Notes: generated by a model from the letters alone, not told the origin. A stretch of DNA of 64,000 nucleotides from Cellulomonas telluris (GCF_004886325.1 NZ_QXFN01000002.1:62001-126000); one strand, 5' to 3'; positions 1 through 9,095 are shown, numbered from the stretch's first letter. Made by a program: numbers and translations.

Positions 1-587
1 CGCGTCACCTCGGTCCACCCGGCCTCGGCGAACGCGCGGAAGGCGTCGCGCTCGGCCGGCGTCACGTGCGTGCGGCCGGCGAAGCGCTCGATGTCCCACA
101 CGTCGGTGTCGAGCGGGGCGATGTTCCAGTCGCCCACGAGCGCGGTCTGCGCGGCCGGGTCGTCGACGAGCCACTTCTGCGCCGCGTCGCGCAGGGCCGC
201 GAGCCACTCGAGCTTGTACGTGTAGTGCGGGTCGCCGATCTCGCGGCCGTTCGGCACGTACAGGCTCCACACCCGCACCCCGCCGCAGGTCGCGCCGAGC
301 GCGCGCGCCTCGATGACGGGCGGGTCGCCCCACGCGGGCTGCCCGGGGAACCCGGTCTCGACGTCGGCGATCCCCACGCGGGACACGATGGCCACGCCGT
401 TCCACTGCGAGTACCCGTGCGTGACGACCTCGTACCCGAGGGCCTCGAACGGCTCCCGTGGGAACGCCTCGTCCTTGACCTTCGTCTCCTGCAGCGCGAG
501 CACGTCGACGCCCGACCGCTCGAGGAAGGCCACGGCCCGCTCGCACCGCGCCCGCACCGAGTTGATGTTCCAGGAAGCCACCCGCAC
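1..587 (-). CDS. xthA: Exodeoxyribonuclease III, 3' end cut by window edge
   Basis: Reverse-strand translation from GTG at 587 begins VRVASWNINSVRAR, the classic ExoIII/AP-endonuclease start, and continues with LALQETKVKD (the metal-binding Glu) and GDWNIAPLDTDVWD (the GD-N motif). The enzyme cleaves at abasic sites and removes 3' blocking groups in base-excision repair. About 195 codons are visible; the C-terminal part with the final catalytic His lies off the left edge. The GTG start is chosen because family members begin M-R-(V/I)-A-(S/T)-W-N. No Shine-Dalgarno sequence is evident. It lies downstream of a short-chain dehydrogenase but is separated from it by a strong hairpin, so it probably has its own promoter. 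Confidence 0.93.
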   Translation of the reverse strand, partial: MRVASWNINSVRARCERAVAFLERSGVDVLALQETKVKDEAFPREPFEALGYEVVTHGYSQWNGVAIVSRVGIADVETGFPGQPAWGDPPVIEARALGATCGGVRVWSLYVPNGREIGDPHYTYKLEWLAALRDAAQKWLVDDPAAQTALVGDWNIAPLDTDVWDIERFAGRTHVTPAERDAFRAFAEAGWTEVT

Positions 588-624
588 GGGACGGAACGCT
601 ACCGGCGCCGGGTGACAGCCCCGG

Positions 625-656
625 CGCCGGCAGCGGTCGCCCGGCCGCTGCCGGCG
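625..656 (-). terminator. GC hairpin between SDR and exonuclease III genes
   Basis: A perfect 12-bp inverted repeat (625-636 with 645-656, 8-nt loop) starts 8 nt past the stop codon of the dehydrogenase. No T-rich tail follows, as is usual for this genome. Confidence 0.6.
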
Positions 657-663
657 CGAGCCG

Positions 664-1488
664 TCAGGGACGGCGCCAGTCGTCCGACGTCATGTGCGAG
701 CCCGCCATCGGGCCCATCCGCAGCATCCCGCCGTCGACCGGCCAGGACGCCCCGGTGACGTACCCCGCCTCGGGCCCGCACAGGAAGCGCACGACGGCGG
801 CGATCTCGCGCGCGTCACCCGGACGCGCCACGGGGATGCCGGGCCGGTGCTTGCCCTCCAGGGGCGTCTCGTCCTCCTGGCCGGTCATGGGGGTCGCGAT
901 CTCGCCGGGCGCGACGGCGTTGACGGTGATGCCGTGCTCGGCGAGCTCGAGCGCCGCGACCTGCACGAGCAGCCCGAGGCCGCCCTTGGCGGCGCAGTAC
1001 GCGCCGGACCCGACGCGCGGCGCGTGCTCGTGCACGCTCGTGATCGCGACGACCCGTCCGCCGGTGCCCTGCTCGACCATGTGCCGCGCCGCGGCCTGCA
1101 GGCAGACGAACGCGCCGTCGAGGTCGACCGACAGCACGTGCCGCCAGTCCTCGAACGTCGTGTCCAGCAGCAGCGTCGACGTGCCCGTGCCCGCGTTGAG
1201 CACCGCCGCGTCGATCCCGCCCATCGCCCGGATCGCCTCGTCCACGACGGGCGCGGCGGCCTGCGGGTCGCCGAGGTCGAGGTGCACCACGTGCGCCTGC
1301 GCGCCGGCGGCCTCGACCTCCTGCGCGGTCGCGCGCGCCCCGTCCTCGTCCTCGTGCCACGTGATCGTCACGTGCTCGGCGCCGTCGGCGAGGGCGACCG
1401 CGGTGGCCTTGCCGATGCCCGAGTCCGAGCCGGTGACGAGGACGCGCCGCGGGCGCCCGCCCTCGGTCGCGTCGGGCTGCGCGCTCAC
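664..1488 (-). CDS. Short-chain dehydrogenase/reductase (SDR)
   Basis: A 274-aa classical SDR. The Rossmann cofactor motif TGSDSGIG is at residues 19-26, NAG at 98-100, the catalytic Ser at 151 and YxxxK at Tyr164-Lys168. The C-terminal GYVTGASWPVDGGM is typical of the glucose-dehydrogenase-like/3-oxoacyl-reductase-like branch. Substrate cannot be told from sequence; an NAD(P)-dependent cytosolic oxidoreductase is as far as the evidence goes. It starts with GTG overlapping the stop of the upstream 84-aa gene (GTGA), so the two are translationally coupled. A hairpin follows the stop. Confidence 0.9.
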   Translation of the reverse strand: MSAQPDATEGGRPRRVLVTGSDSGIGKATAVALADGAEHVTITWHEDEDGARATAQEVEAAGAQAHVVHLDLGDPQAAAPVVDEAIRAMGGIDAAVLNAGTGTSTLLLDTTFEDWRHVLSVDLDGAFVCLQAAARHMVEQGTGGRVVAITSVHEHAPRVGSGAYCAAKGGLGLLVQVAALELAEHGITVNAVAPGEIATPMTGQEDETPLEGKHRPGIPVARPGDAREIAAVVRFLCGPEAGYVTGASWPVDGGMLRMGPMAGSHMTSDDWRRP

Positions 1489-1739
1489 GCGTCACCGACC
1501 GACTGGTCCGGCGCCATCTCGGGGTCGTCGCCCTGCTGGTCGCGCCGGCCGCCGCCCTCGGGCGGGATCGGGGCGCCCGAGCGGTCGAACGTCGTGTCGT
1601 CGCCCTTGGGGCCCTGCGGGTCCTCCGCCGCGCCGTCGGTGTCGTCCAGCTCGGCGGCCAGCGTCGAGCCCGGTCCGGCCCCCTCGGTCTCCGCCGGGTC
1701 CTGCTCCGTCGCGCCCGTCCCCGTCACGTCCCTGCTCAT
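1485..1739 (-). CDS. Small acidic protein of unknown function
   Basis: 84 aa, no recognisable domain, rich in Asp, Glu, Gly and Pro and probably disordered (for example the stretch AELDDTDGAAEDPQGPKGDD). A strong AAGGAG lies 5 nt before the ATG at 1739, which supports real translation. Its stop codon overlaps the GTG of the downstream SDR. Comparable short acidic ORFs coupled to SDR genes are common in actinobacteria, but I do not know a function. Confidence 0.65.
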   Translation of the reverse strand: MSRDVTGTGATEQDPAETEGAGPGSTLAAELDDTDGAAEDPQGPKGDDTTFDRSGAPIPPEGGGRRDQQGDDPEMAPDQSVGDA

Positions 1740-1821
1740 GCCGCTCCTTCTCGTCCGTGCCGTCCTGGTGCCACCGCGGCCCGGGCGGGGCGGGCGTCGC
1801 GCCCGGCCCCGCCCGGCCGGC

Positions 1822-2004
1822 TCACTGGTCGCCGATCTTCTTGTCCGCGGCCGACTGCGCCTTGTCGAGCTGCTCGTCGTGCTTGCCGCCGGTCGCCGAC
1901 GACGCGGCGTCGGAGCCCTTCTCGAGCGCGGCGTCGCTCGCCTGCTCGCCCTTCTCGCCCTGCATCGCGTCGGACGCCTTGCCCTTGAGGTCGTCGATGC
2001 CCAT
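1822..2004 (-). CDS. MT0933/Rv0909-like antitoxin-family protein
   Basis: 60 aa starting MGIDDLKGKASDAMQGEKGE, a small, highly charged, probably helical protein ending KKIGDQ. The MGxxDLKGKA start resembles the Rv0909/MT0933 antitoxin family (also superficially the CsbD stress proteins). GAGGGG lies about 9 nt before the ATG at 2004; an upstream in-frame ATG at 2085 would add a Gly/Pro-rich stretch unlike the family, so it was rejected. No toxin gene (SRPBCC-like Rv0910 type) is adjacent, so a free-standing stress-type role is equally possible. Confidence 0.6.
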   Translation of the reverse strand: MGIDDLKGKASDAMQGEKGEQASDAALEKGSDAASSATGGKHDEQLDKAQSAADKKIGDQ

Positions 2005-2113
2005 GCGTGTCACCCCTCGTGGTTCGTCGGTCGGTGCCGTTCCATGCTGCGGCCCTCCCGCCGGGGCCGCACCCGCACCCGGCATCCGCGTCGGCCGTGC
2101 CGGTGCGCACGCC

Positions 2114-2437
2114 TCAGCCCTCGCCCCGGTCGAGCGCCGCGAGCCGGTCGGGGTGCTGCTCGTGGGCGAGGACGAGGGCGGCGAGCCCGGGGTCCTCGGG
2201 GAGCCGGGGGTCGCGGACGTACCGCAGGGGTTCCGCGGCGATGGCCGCGGCCTGCACCCGCATCGCCTGGTCCCGCGTCACGACCTCGCGTGCCCGCTCG
2301 AGCGCGGGCGCGAGCACGAACGACGTGAGGTCCTGCTCCTGCAGCGCCGCCGCCTTCCGCAGCAGCGCGAGCCCGTCCTCGGTCAGCCGCATGTGCAGCC
2401 GCGCCGTGCGCAGCGGGATCACCTCGCCCCAGACCAT
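2114..2437 (-). CDS. DUF1778/TacA-like ribbon-helix-helix antitoxin
   Basis: 107 aa. The N-terminal half (TARLHMRLTEDGLALLRKAA followed by LQEQDLTSFVLAPALERAREVV) matches the pattern of DUF1778 antitoxins: a short beta strand, two helices, and a conserved LT-F-L element. These RHH proteins bind their own operator and neutralise a GNAT toxin (TacT type). The start ATG at 2437 was chosen because longer versions run into repeat DNA. No GNAT toxin overlaps or follows, which is unusual for this family. The upstream 450 bp consist of the tandem repeat described below, which may contain its operator. Confidence 0.65.
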   Translation of the reverse strand: MVWGEVIPLRTARLHMRLTEDGLALLRKAAALQEQDLTSFVLAPALERAREVVTRDQAMRVQAAAIAAEPLRYVRDPRLPEDPGLAALVLAHEQHPDRLAALDRGEG

Positions 2438-2890
2438 GGGCGCGCACGCTACGAGCCCCGTGTGGCCACCCGCTCGGGCCCTCCACAGCGGCGCCCGCGA
2501 GCCGTCCACAGAGATGCCGCGAGCCGTCCGCAGCGGCGGGTGGGCGAGGGGAGCGCGGAGGTCGCCGCCGCGGCGTGCCGGCGCCCCGGGGGGACGTCGT
2601 CTCGCGCAGCGTGCGCACGGTGTGCGTACGGGGTGCGTACGCGTGCGGACGAGGTACCTCCTCTGCTGCGACGACACCAGCGGCGGGTGGGCGAGGGGAG
2701 CGCGGAGGTCGTCGCCGCGGCGCGCCGGCGCCCCGAGGGGACGTCCTCTCGAGGTCGTGCGCACGGTGTGCGTACGGGTGCGGGAGAGGTACCTCTCCCG
2801 CCGGGACGACCGCGCGTCGCGCCGCGGGCGCACCGGAGGCCCGGCAGGGGGATCGGCGTCCCTGCCGGGCCGGTCCGGTGGCGCACGGGG
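2438..2890. repeat. Gene-free stretch with 147-bp tandem duplication and GGTACC palindromes
   Basis: Two near-identical units lie head to tail: copy 1 at 2531-2677 and copy 2 from 2678 to about 2810. Copy 2 lacks about 12 bp near its end. Each unit carries GTGCGCACGGTGTGCGTACG followed by a GAGGTACCTC palindrome (2651-2660 and 2786-2795); in copy 2 it grows into a perfect 20-bp palindrome at 2781-2800. I see no convincing gene here. The stretch separates the vWA gene (stop at 2891) from the antitoxin-like gene (start 2437), both on the minus strand, so it is a candidate promoter/operator region for the latter. Confidence 0.8.
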
Positions 2891-4621
2891 TCACGGGGCC
2901 CGTCGCGGCTCCACGGAGCGGGTGGTGAGCGTGAGGCCGCCGCGCTCGCCGCGGTCGCTGGTGTGCACGGCCGAGACCGCGAGCGGCACGTCCGAGATCA
3001 CGTCCAGGGTGGCGACCAGCAGCCCGTCGACCCGGCCGACGACCTCCCGCAGGGCGCAGCAGTCGTCCATCGTCGCCTGGTGGGGGCCCAGCTCGATCCG
3101 GGCGAAGAGGCGGCCGTCCTGGACGTCGGGCTCGCGCCCGATCACCTCCCCCTCGACCACGAGCAGGGCGAGGTGCTTCTCGATCGTGGCCGTGCAGGTG
3201 GTCGGGTTGGTGATCGTCACGGTGGTCGCGTACCGGCCGGGCACGACCGGGTGGCAGTCCTCCCGGTCCTCCTTCTCGACGCCGCACAGCATCTCGACGA
3301 CGTAGTGGTACCGGCAGGGCGGGACGGTCACGCGGACGCTCTTCGCCGCGACCACGACGCCGTCGGCGACCACGTCGAGCGTGCCGGTGAACACCTGCTC
3401 GCGCTCGAGGCACGCCCGCACGCCGAGCCACGTCACCTCGAACTGCAGGACGTGCTCCTCGTCTCCCGGCAGCGGGCCGTACGCCGGCGGCGTGATCGAC
3501 TCGACGAACACCGCCGCGTCCCCGGTGGGGACGAGCGAGACGGAACCGGTCGACGCGACGGCCGCGGCGACGAGGTCGCCGAGCGTGGTCGCGATCGTGT
3601 CGGTGTCGATGCCGCTGGTGTGCGTGCCGCCGGTGGCCGCCGTGATGCGGGTCGCCTGCCCCGGCGTGCCCCCCGCCGCGCAGGTGCCGTAGTCGGAGGA
3701 CCCGAGCGTCGGGTCGCCGTCGAGCGCGTCCGGGGCGCCGGACATCGTGCTGACGGCGACGACCGTGATGCCGGCAGCCTGCAGCGCGGCCGTGACGGAC
3801 GCCTCGGTGACCGCCGACGGCAGCCCGGAGAGCTCGGGGCAGATCGGGTCGTGCCCGGGGGCGTCGCCGAACCACACGACGATGCGCCGGCTGTCGGCCC
3901 GCCACCCGATGCCCGGGTCGACCGCGAGCCGGTCGAGCGCGAAGAGCTGTCCCTCGGGCAGGTCGAAGCCCTCGTCCGCAGCCCACGCCGCGATCGCGGT
4001 GTCCGCGTCGGCGTGCACGGTCGTCGGCGCGAGCTGGTGCGCGAACGCGTAGGAGCTGAACCCCGCGCCCACGGGGAAGTCGCGGTAGTTGCCGATGCCC
4101 CACGCGACGTCGAACCCCGCGAGGCCGGGGTGGTTGAGGATGCCGCTCGCGCCGGCCTGCACGGCGGCGAGGATGCCGGCCATGCTGCCCGTGGTGTCGG
4201 CGAGCAGGTACACGTCCGCCTTCGGCGTCGCGCCCGTGGGCGGGATCGTGACCGTGACGGTCTCGACGGCGCGCTGACAGCGGTCGAGCCGCCAGTCGTT
4301 GGTACGGGGCTCGATGCGCACGGGCTCGCGCCGCACGTCCGGGCGGATGTGCCCGGGCGTCAGGTCCGGCACGAAGAGGCGTCGCCCGGCGAGCCGCTCG
4401 ACCTCCTCGACGGGCCGGATGTCGCCGGCGTCGGTGAAGGTCAGCCGGCGCACCACGTTCGGTGCGCCGGGGGCGGCTGCGTCGACGACCCGGACGGCCT
4501 CCCCGGAGGGCAGGCGCGCCTCGGTCGCGGCGAGGAGGGTGACGTCGGTGCTGCCGAGGTCGGCGGCGAGGCGCGCACGCACCTCGTCGGGGACGCGGTC
4601 GGTCGGGAACGGCTGTGGCAT
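2891..4621 (-). CDS. von Willebrand factor A domain protein
   Basis: 576 aa from ATG 4621, which has AGGGG 7 nt upstream; upstream extension to 4759 is unlikely. After an N-terminal region of about 135 residues, a vWA domain begins with VYLLADTTGSM, whose DTTGS (Asp142, Thr144, Ser146) is the metal-ion-dependent adhesion site; VVWFGDAPGHD later supplies the conserved Asp strand. The C-terminal third contains several Cys (e.g. MLCGVEKEDREDCHP) and an Ig-like beta pattern. No signal peptide is visible, so the location is uncertain. Such proteins mediate metal-dependent protein contacts; the partner is unknown. An AGGTACCT palindrome lies 53 bp upstream of the start. Confidence 0.8.
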   Translation of the reverse strand: MPQPFPTDRVPDEVRARLAADLGSTDVTLLAATEARLPSGEAVRVVDAAAPGAPNVVRRLTFTDAGDIRPVEEVERLAGRRLFVPDLTPGHIRPDVRREPVRIEPRTNDWRLDRCQRAVETVTVTIPPTGATPKADVYLLADTTGSMAGILAAVQAGASGILNHPGLAGFDVAWGIGNYRDFPVGAGFSSYAFAHQLAPTTVHADADTAIAAWAADEGFDLPEGQLFALDRLAVDPGIGWRADSRRIVVWFGDAPGHDPICPELSGLPSAVTEASVTAALQAAGITVVAVSTMSGAPDALDGDPTLGSSDYGTCAAGGTPGQATRITAATGGTHTSGIDTDTIATTLGDLVAAAVASTGSVSLVPTGDAAVFVESITPPAYGPLPGDEEHVLQFEVTWLGVRACLEREQVFTGTLDVVADGVVVAAKSVRVTVPPCRYHYVVEMLCGVEKEDREDCHPVVPGRYATTVTITNPTTCTATIEKHLALLVVEGEVIGREPDVQDGRLFARIELGPHQATMDDCCALREVVGRVDGLLVATLDVISDVPLAVSAVHTSDRGERGGLTLTTRSVEPRRAP

Positions 4622-4673
4622 GGCGGTGCCCCTGGTGCTCGTGTCGGGAGGTGCCGATCCGCCCGGTCCGTCC

Positions 4674-4681
4674 AGGTACCT
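4674..4681. promoter_or_regulatory. AGGTACCT palindrome upstream of vWA gene
   Basis: An 8-bp palindrome between the vWA start (4621) and the glp terminator. The same octamer sits at the cores of the palindromes at 2651-2660, 2786-2795 and 41546-41559. Function unknown; recurrence in 5' regions suggests a shared DNA-binding site. Confidence 0.35.
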
Positions 4682-4733
4682 CTGGTGGTGAGGGGCGTGC
4701 GCGTCACGCGGTGATACACCGCCGCCCGGGCAC

Positions 4734-4771
4734 GGCGAGGGCCGGGCGCCTCCCCGCACCCGGCCCTCGCC
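4734..4771 (-). terminator. Hairpin downstream of glpK
   Basis: Perfect 13-bp inverted repeat (4734-4746 with 4759-4771, 12-nt loop), 46 nt past the glpK stop; no T tract. Confidence 0.6.
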
Positions 4772-4817
4772 ACCCGGTGGTCGCGGCGTCCCCTCTCGAC
4801 GCCGCGCTCACCCGTCC

Positions 4818-6338
4818 TCAGCGCACGTCGTCGTCGACCCAGTCGAACGTGCGGGTGACCGCCTTCTTCCAGAGGCGGTACTGGCGGTCGCGCTCGTCGA
4901 CGTCCATGGACGGCTCCCAGCGCTTGTCCTCGGCCCAGTTGTCCACGACGTCCTGCTCGCCGGACCAGAAGCCCACGGCGATGCCCGCGGCGTACGCGGC
5001 GCCGAGCGCGGTCGTCTCGGCGACCTGGGGCCGGATCACCGGCACGCCGAGGATGTCCGCCTGGAACTGCATGAGCGCGTCGTTCGCGACCATGCCGCCG
5101 TCGACCTTGAGCTCGGTGAGGTCGACGCCGGAGTCGGCGTTCATGGCGTCCAGCACCTCGCGCGTCTGGAAGGCCGTCGCCTCCAGGGCGGCGCGGGCGA
5201 TGTGCCCCTTGTTCACGTACCGCGTCAGGCCGACCAGCGCACCGCGTGCGTCGGAGCGCCAGTACGGCGCGAACAGGCCCGAGAACGCCGGCACGAAGTA
5301 CGCGCCGCCGTTGTCCTCGACCGTCGAGGCGAGCCGCTCGATCTCCGGCGCGGACGAGATGATGCCCAGGTTGTCGCGCAGCCACTGCACGAGCGACCCC
5401 GTCACGGCGATCGACCCCTCGAGCGCGTACACCGCGTCCCGGTCGCCGATCTTGTACGCGACGGTGGTCAGCAGGCCGTTCTTGCTCGGCACCGGCTGCG
5501 TGCCGGTGTTGATGAGCATGAAGTTGCCGGTGCCGTACGTGTTCTTCGCGTTGCCGACGTCGAAGCACGCCTGGCCGAACGTCGCGGCCTGCTGGTCGCC
5601 GAGGATGCCCGCGATCGGCACGCCCGGCACCATGCCGCCCTGGCGACCGGTCCCGTACACCTCGGACGACGAGCGGATCTCCGGCAGCATCGAGACGGGG
5701 ATCCCCATCTCGGCGGCGATCTCCTCGTTCCAGGTGAGCGAGTCGACGTTCATGAGCATCGTGCGCGACGCGTTCGTCACGTCCGTGACGTGCACGCCGC
5801 CGTCGGTGCCGCCCGTCATGTTCCACAGCAGCCACGCGTCGGTGTTGCCGAACGCGAGTCGGCCCGCCTCCGCCTTCTCGCGAGCGCCCTCGACGTTGTC
5901 GAGGATCCAGCGGATCTTCGGGCCGGAGAAGTACGTGGCCAGCGGCAGGCCGACGCGGTCCTTGTACCGCTCGGCACCCCCGCCGAGCGCGGCCAGCTCG
6001 TCGCAGATCTTCTGCGTGCGGGTGTCCTGCCAGACGATCGCGTTGTGCACCGGCTCGCCGGTCTCGCGGTCCCACACGACCGCGGTCTCGCGCTGGTTCG
6101 TGATGCCCACCGCGGCGATGTCGCGGTAGGTGAGGTTCGCGCGGGTGAGCGCGAGGGCGACGACCTCGCGCGTGTTCGTCCAGATCTCCGCCGCGTCGTG
6201 CTCGACCCACCCGGCCCTCGGGAAGATCTGCTCGTGCTCCTTCTGGCCGCTCGAGACGATCTGGCCGGAGTGGTCGAAGACGATGGCGCGCGTGCTCGTC
6301 GTGCCCTGGTCGATCGCGATGACGTACTGCTCGGACAT
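4818..6338 (-). CDS. glpK: Glycerol kinase
   Basis: 506 aa, the usual length. FGGY-family kinase with the phosphate-binding DQGTTSTR at residues 10-17, the glycerol-contact RAGWVEHD, and [11 protein letters not shown] near the second domain. It phosphorylates glycerol with ATP to sn-glycerol 3-phosphate in the cytosol. ATG at 6338 is preceded by AGGAGG at 8 nt, an excellent ribosome site. It is the distal gene of a glpD, glpF, glpK series on the minus strand, 50 bp after glpF, so uptake and phosphorylation are coexpressed; glpD, with a terminator behind it, may be partly separate. Confidence 0.98.
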   Translation of the reverse strand: MSEQYVIAIDQGTTSTRAIVFDHSGQIVSSGQKEHEQIFPRAGWVEHDAAEIWTNTREVVALALTRANLTYRDIAAVGITNQRETAVVWDRETGEPVHNAIVWQDTRTQKICDELAALGGGAERYKDRVGLPLATYFSGPKIRWILDNVEGAREKAEAGRLAFGNTDAWLLWNMTGGTDGGVHVTDVTNASRTMLMNVDSLTWNEEIAAEMGIPVSMLPEIRSSSEVYGTGRQGGMVPGVPIAGILGDQQAATFGQACFDVGNAKNTYGTGNFMLINTGTQPVPSKNGLLTTVAYKIGDRDAVYALEGSIAVTGSLVQWLRDNLGIISSAPEIERLASTVEDNGGAYFVPAFSGLFAPYWRSDARGALVGLTRYVNKGHIARAALEATAFQTREVLDAMNADSGVDLTELKVDGGMVANDALMQFQADILGVPVIRPQVAETTALGAAYAAGIAVGFWSGEQDVVDNWAEDKRWEPSMDVDERDRQYRLWKKAVTRTFDWVDDDVR

Positions 6339-6388
6339 GCGGGGTCCCTCCTGAGGGGCGTCGTCGGGGAGTCGGTGGGCGGGCTGCG

Positions 6389-7135
6389 TCAGCCGATGTA
6401 GGCCTGCGCGAGCAGGCCGGCGAGGACGCCACCGACCAGGGGGCCGGCGACCGGCACCCACGCGTAGGACCAGTCGCTGCTGCCCTTGCCGCGGATCGGC
6501 AGCACGGCGTGCGCGATGCGCGGGCCGAGGTCACGGGCCGGGTTGATGGCGTAGCCCGTGGGGCCGCCGAGGCTGGCGCCGATGCCGACCACGAGGAGCG
6601 CCACGGCCAGCGGGCCGAGCTCGGACGGCGTGCTGCCGAACGCCAGGACGATGAACACGAGCACGAACGTGCCGAGGACCTCGGTGACGAAGTTCCACGA
6701 GTACGACCGCAGCTCGGGGCCGGTGGAGAACACGCCCAGCTTCACCGCCGGGTCCGCGTCCATGTCGAAGTGCTTCTTGTACGCGAGGAAGGCGAGCGTG
6801 GCGCCGAGGAACGCGCCGATCAGCTGCGCCACGACGTACAGCAGGGCGTTCCCGGCGTTCGCCTCGACCCCCGGCGCGAACTCGTCGGCCCCGCTGGTCC
6901 ACAGGCCGACCGTCACCGCCGGGTTCAGGTGGGCGCCCGACTTGAACGCCGCGAAGACGCCCGCGAACACCGCGAGGCCCCACCCGAAGTTGATCAGCAG
7001 CCAGCCCCCGCCGAAGCCCTTCGTGCGCGGCAGGATCACGTTCGCGACCACACCGGCACCGAGCAGGAGGAGCATCCCCGTCCCGATGATCTCGGAGACG
7101 AACGCCTCCGCCATCGTGTACTCGACTGTCTCCAC
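6389..7135 (-). CDS. glpF: Glycerol facilitator (MIP/aquaporin family)
   Basis: 248 aa, hydrophobic, with six membrane segments and two NPA half-helices: HLNPAVTV (Asn71) and [10 protein letters not shown] (Asn198). The Asp after the second NPAR marks glycerol-conducting aquaglyceroporins rather than water-only channels. GTG at 7135 follows GAGAGAGG at a suitable distance; a start at the ATG of residue 8 is also possible. Located between glpD and glpK, consistent with facilitated glycerol uptake trapped by phosphorylation. Confidence 0.95.
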   Translation of the reverse strand: METVEYTMAEAFVSEIIGTGMLLLLGAGVVANVILPRTKGFGGGWLLINFGWGLAVFAGVFAAFKSGAHLNPAVTVGLWTSGADEFAPGVEANAGNALLYVVAQLIGAFLGATLAFLAYKKHFDMDADPAVKLGVFSTGPELRSYSWNFVTEVLGTFVLVFIVLAFGSTPSELGPLAVALLVVGIGASLGGPTGYAINPARDLGPRIAHAVLPIRGKGSSDWSYAWVPVAGPLVGGVLAGLLAQAYIG

Positions 7136-7238
7136 TGGCAGACCTCTCTCTGTGACGTCGTTGTCGCGTGCGGGTCACGCCCTGCGGCGTGGCCCGGGCC
7201 GTGCGTGCGGCGGTGCCGCGGGTGGTGCTGGTGCCCGC

Positions 7239-7273
7239 CTGCCGGGGGACGGGCGGTGCCCGCTCCCCGGCAG
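7239..7273 (-). terminator. Nested hairpin after glpD
   Basis: Nine-bp outer stem (7239-7247/7265-7273) enclosing a second CGGGC/GCCCG stem, starting 7 nt past the glpD stop. It may reduce read-through from glpD into glpF-glpK. Confidence 0.6.
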
Positions 7274-7280
7274 CGGGACG

Positions 7281-9095
7281 TCAGGTGCCGTATGGCGCGG
7301 CGGTGCCCCGTCCGGACGGGGAGCCCGGCTTCGTGCCCGGGTCGACCTCGCCGCCGACCGGCAGGAGCGGCGTGATGTCCTCCGCGGCGAGCCGCACGCG
7401 CTCGGCGGACTCGTCGTCCGCCTCGGCGGCGGCAGCGTCCTCCGCCGCCGCGCGCGCCCGGTACGCCGCGATCTCGCGCTCGCGGGTCGCGTCGTCCCAG
7501 CCGAGGACGGGACCGATGAGGTCGGCGATCTCCTCCAGCGCGCCGACACCCTTGTCCGCCTGCTCGTAGTTGAGCCGTGTGCGGTGCATGAGCACGTCGT
7601 CGAGGTGCAGCGCGCCCTCGTGCGTGACCGCGTACAGGACCTCCGCACCGATGTACGCCGGGGCGTTGCGCAGCGGCTCCGCCAGCTCGGGACGCTCGTC
7701 GATCATGTCGGTGAGCTCGTGCAGCAGGGACCCGTACCGGTGCAGCAGGTGGTCCATGCGCGGGCGGTCCCAGCCGTAGCGGGCGGCGATCGCGCGCGCC
7801 TGGCGCTGCACGACGCGCAGCCCCTCCGCGCCGACGAGCGGCACGTCGTCCGTGATCGACGGCAGCGTCGTGGCGCGCGAGCCGATCGCGAAGTCGACGG
7901 CGTCCTTCGCCATGACCCGGTAGGTGGTGAGCTTGCCGCCCGCGATGACGGTCAGGCCGGGGGTGGGGGACGCGACGGTGTGCTCGCGCGACACCTTCGC
8001 CGACGACGTGCCCTCCTTCGTCCCCGGCTGCAGCAGCGGACGCAGGCCGGCCCACGTGCCGATGACGTCCTCGCGCGAGATCGGCCGCGCGAGCACCTGG
8101 TTGGCGTGCTCGATCACGTAGTCGATGTCGGCGCTCGTCGCGACGGGGTGCGTGAGGTCCTGCTCGTACGGGGTGTCCGTCGTGCCGATCACCCAGTAGC
8201 GGGACCACGGGATGATGAACAGGACCGACTTCTCGGTCTGCAGGATCAGCCCCGTGTTGCCCTCGATGCGCTTGCGCGGCACCACGATGTGGATGCCCTT
8301 CGACGCGAGCACGCGCAGGCCGCCCTCGGTCTCGGCGAGGGCCTCGGTCTTCTCCGTCCACACGCCGGTGGCGTTGATGACGTTGCGCGCCCGGACGTCG
8401 AAGTGCTCGCCCGTCTCCAGGTCGACCAGCTCGGCGCCCGTGACCGCGCCGCCGCTGGTGGTGTGCAGGCGCACGAGCTGGGTGCGCGAGGCGGCGTGCG
8501 CCCCGTACGAGACGGCCGTGCGCACCAGCGTCTCGACCAGGCGCGCGTCGTCGACGCTCGCGTCCCAGTACCGGACCGCGCCGACCGCGGCGTCGTGCCG
8601 CAGGTCGGGGAACAGGCGCTCCATGCCCTTGCGCGTCAGGTGCCGGTGGATCGGCATCGCGCGGCGGCGTCCTCCCGAGACGGACGCGAGGGTGTCGTAC
8701 AGCGCGACGCCCGCGCCCACGTACGCCCGCTCCCAGACGCGGTTCTCCAGCGGGTACAGGAAGCTCACGGGCTTCACGAGGTGCGGGGCCAGGCGCGTGA
8801 TGAGCAGGTCGCGCTCGGTCAGCGCCTCGCGCACGAGGTGGAAGTCCAGCATCTGCAGGTAGCGCAGGCCGCCGTGGACGAGCTTGCTCGAGCGGCTCGA
8901 CGTGCCGCTCGCCCAGTCCTGGGCCTCCACGATGCCCGTGGACAGGCCGCGCGTGACCGCGTCGAGCGCGATGCCCGCACCGGTCACGCCGCCGCCGATC
9001 ACCAGCACGTCGAGCTCGCCGTCCCGCTCGTCGGTGCGCCGCAGCGCGTCGAGGGCGTCCTGCCGTGCCTGCACCGTCAGGGGTGCGGTTCTCAT
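7281..9095 (-). CDS. glpD: Aerobic glycerol-3-phosphate dehydrogenase
   Basis: 604 aa flavoprotein. The FAD dinucleotide-binding motif VIGGGVTGAG is at residues 32-41, followed by the family signature SSRSSKLVHGGLRYLQ. A C-terminal DAO_C domain (about 400-550) precedes a charged, probably disordered tail of about 60 residues. It oxidises glycerol 3-phosphate to dihydroxyacetone phosphate at the membrane, passing electrons to quinone. ATG at 9095 follows GGGGAGG. It is transcribed divergently from a SorC-type regulator with a long dyad between them, the probable control site for glycerol induction. Confidence 0.96.
   Translation of the reverse strand: MRTAPLTVQARQDALDALRRTDERDGELDVLVIGGGVTGAGIALDAVTRGLSTGIVEAQDWASGTSSRSSKLVHGGLRYLQMLDFHLVREALTERDLLITRLAPHLVKPVSFLYPLENRVWERAYVGAGVALYDTLASVSGGRRRAMPIHRHLTRKGMERLFPDLRHDAAVGAVRYWDASVDDARLVETLVRTAVSYGAHAASRTQLVRLHTTSGGAVTGAELVDLETGEHFDVRARNVINATGVWTEKTEALAETEGGLRVLASKGIHIVVPRKRIEGNTGLILQTEKSVLFIIPWSRYWVIGTTDTPYEQDLTHPVATSADIDYVIEHANQVLARPISREDVIGTWAGLRPLLQPGTKEGTSSAKVSREHTVASPTPGLTVIAGGKLTTYRVMAKDAVDFAIGSRATTLPSITDDVPLVGAEGLRVVQRQARAIAARYGWDRPRMDHLLHRYGSLLHELTDMIDERPELAEPLRNAPAYIGAEVLYAVTHEGALHLDDVLMHRTRLNYEQADKGVGALEEIADLIGPVLGWDDATREREIAAYRARAAAEDAAAAEADDESAERVRLAAEDITPLLPVGGEVDPGTKPGSPSGRGTAAPYGT

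Noticed and set aside
2531..2810. CRISPR array
   Set aside because: Only two units of 147 bp with no spacer structure; no cas genes.
3301..3330. GGTACC sites inside coding sequence (for example in the vWA and PolDom genes)
   Set aside because: They are isolated hexamers without the surrounding AGGTACCT palindrome, expected by chance.
692..4714. Very long open frame on the plus strand over 692-4714 (and others at 41198-46924 minus, 47835-52856 plus)
   Set aside because: Stop codons are rare at this GC content, so antisense frames stay open. Their translations are Arg/Gly/Pro-rich with no family match, while the opposite strand encodes recognisable proteins.
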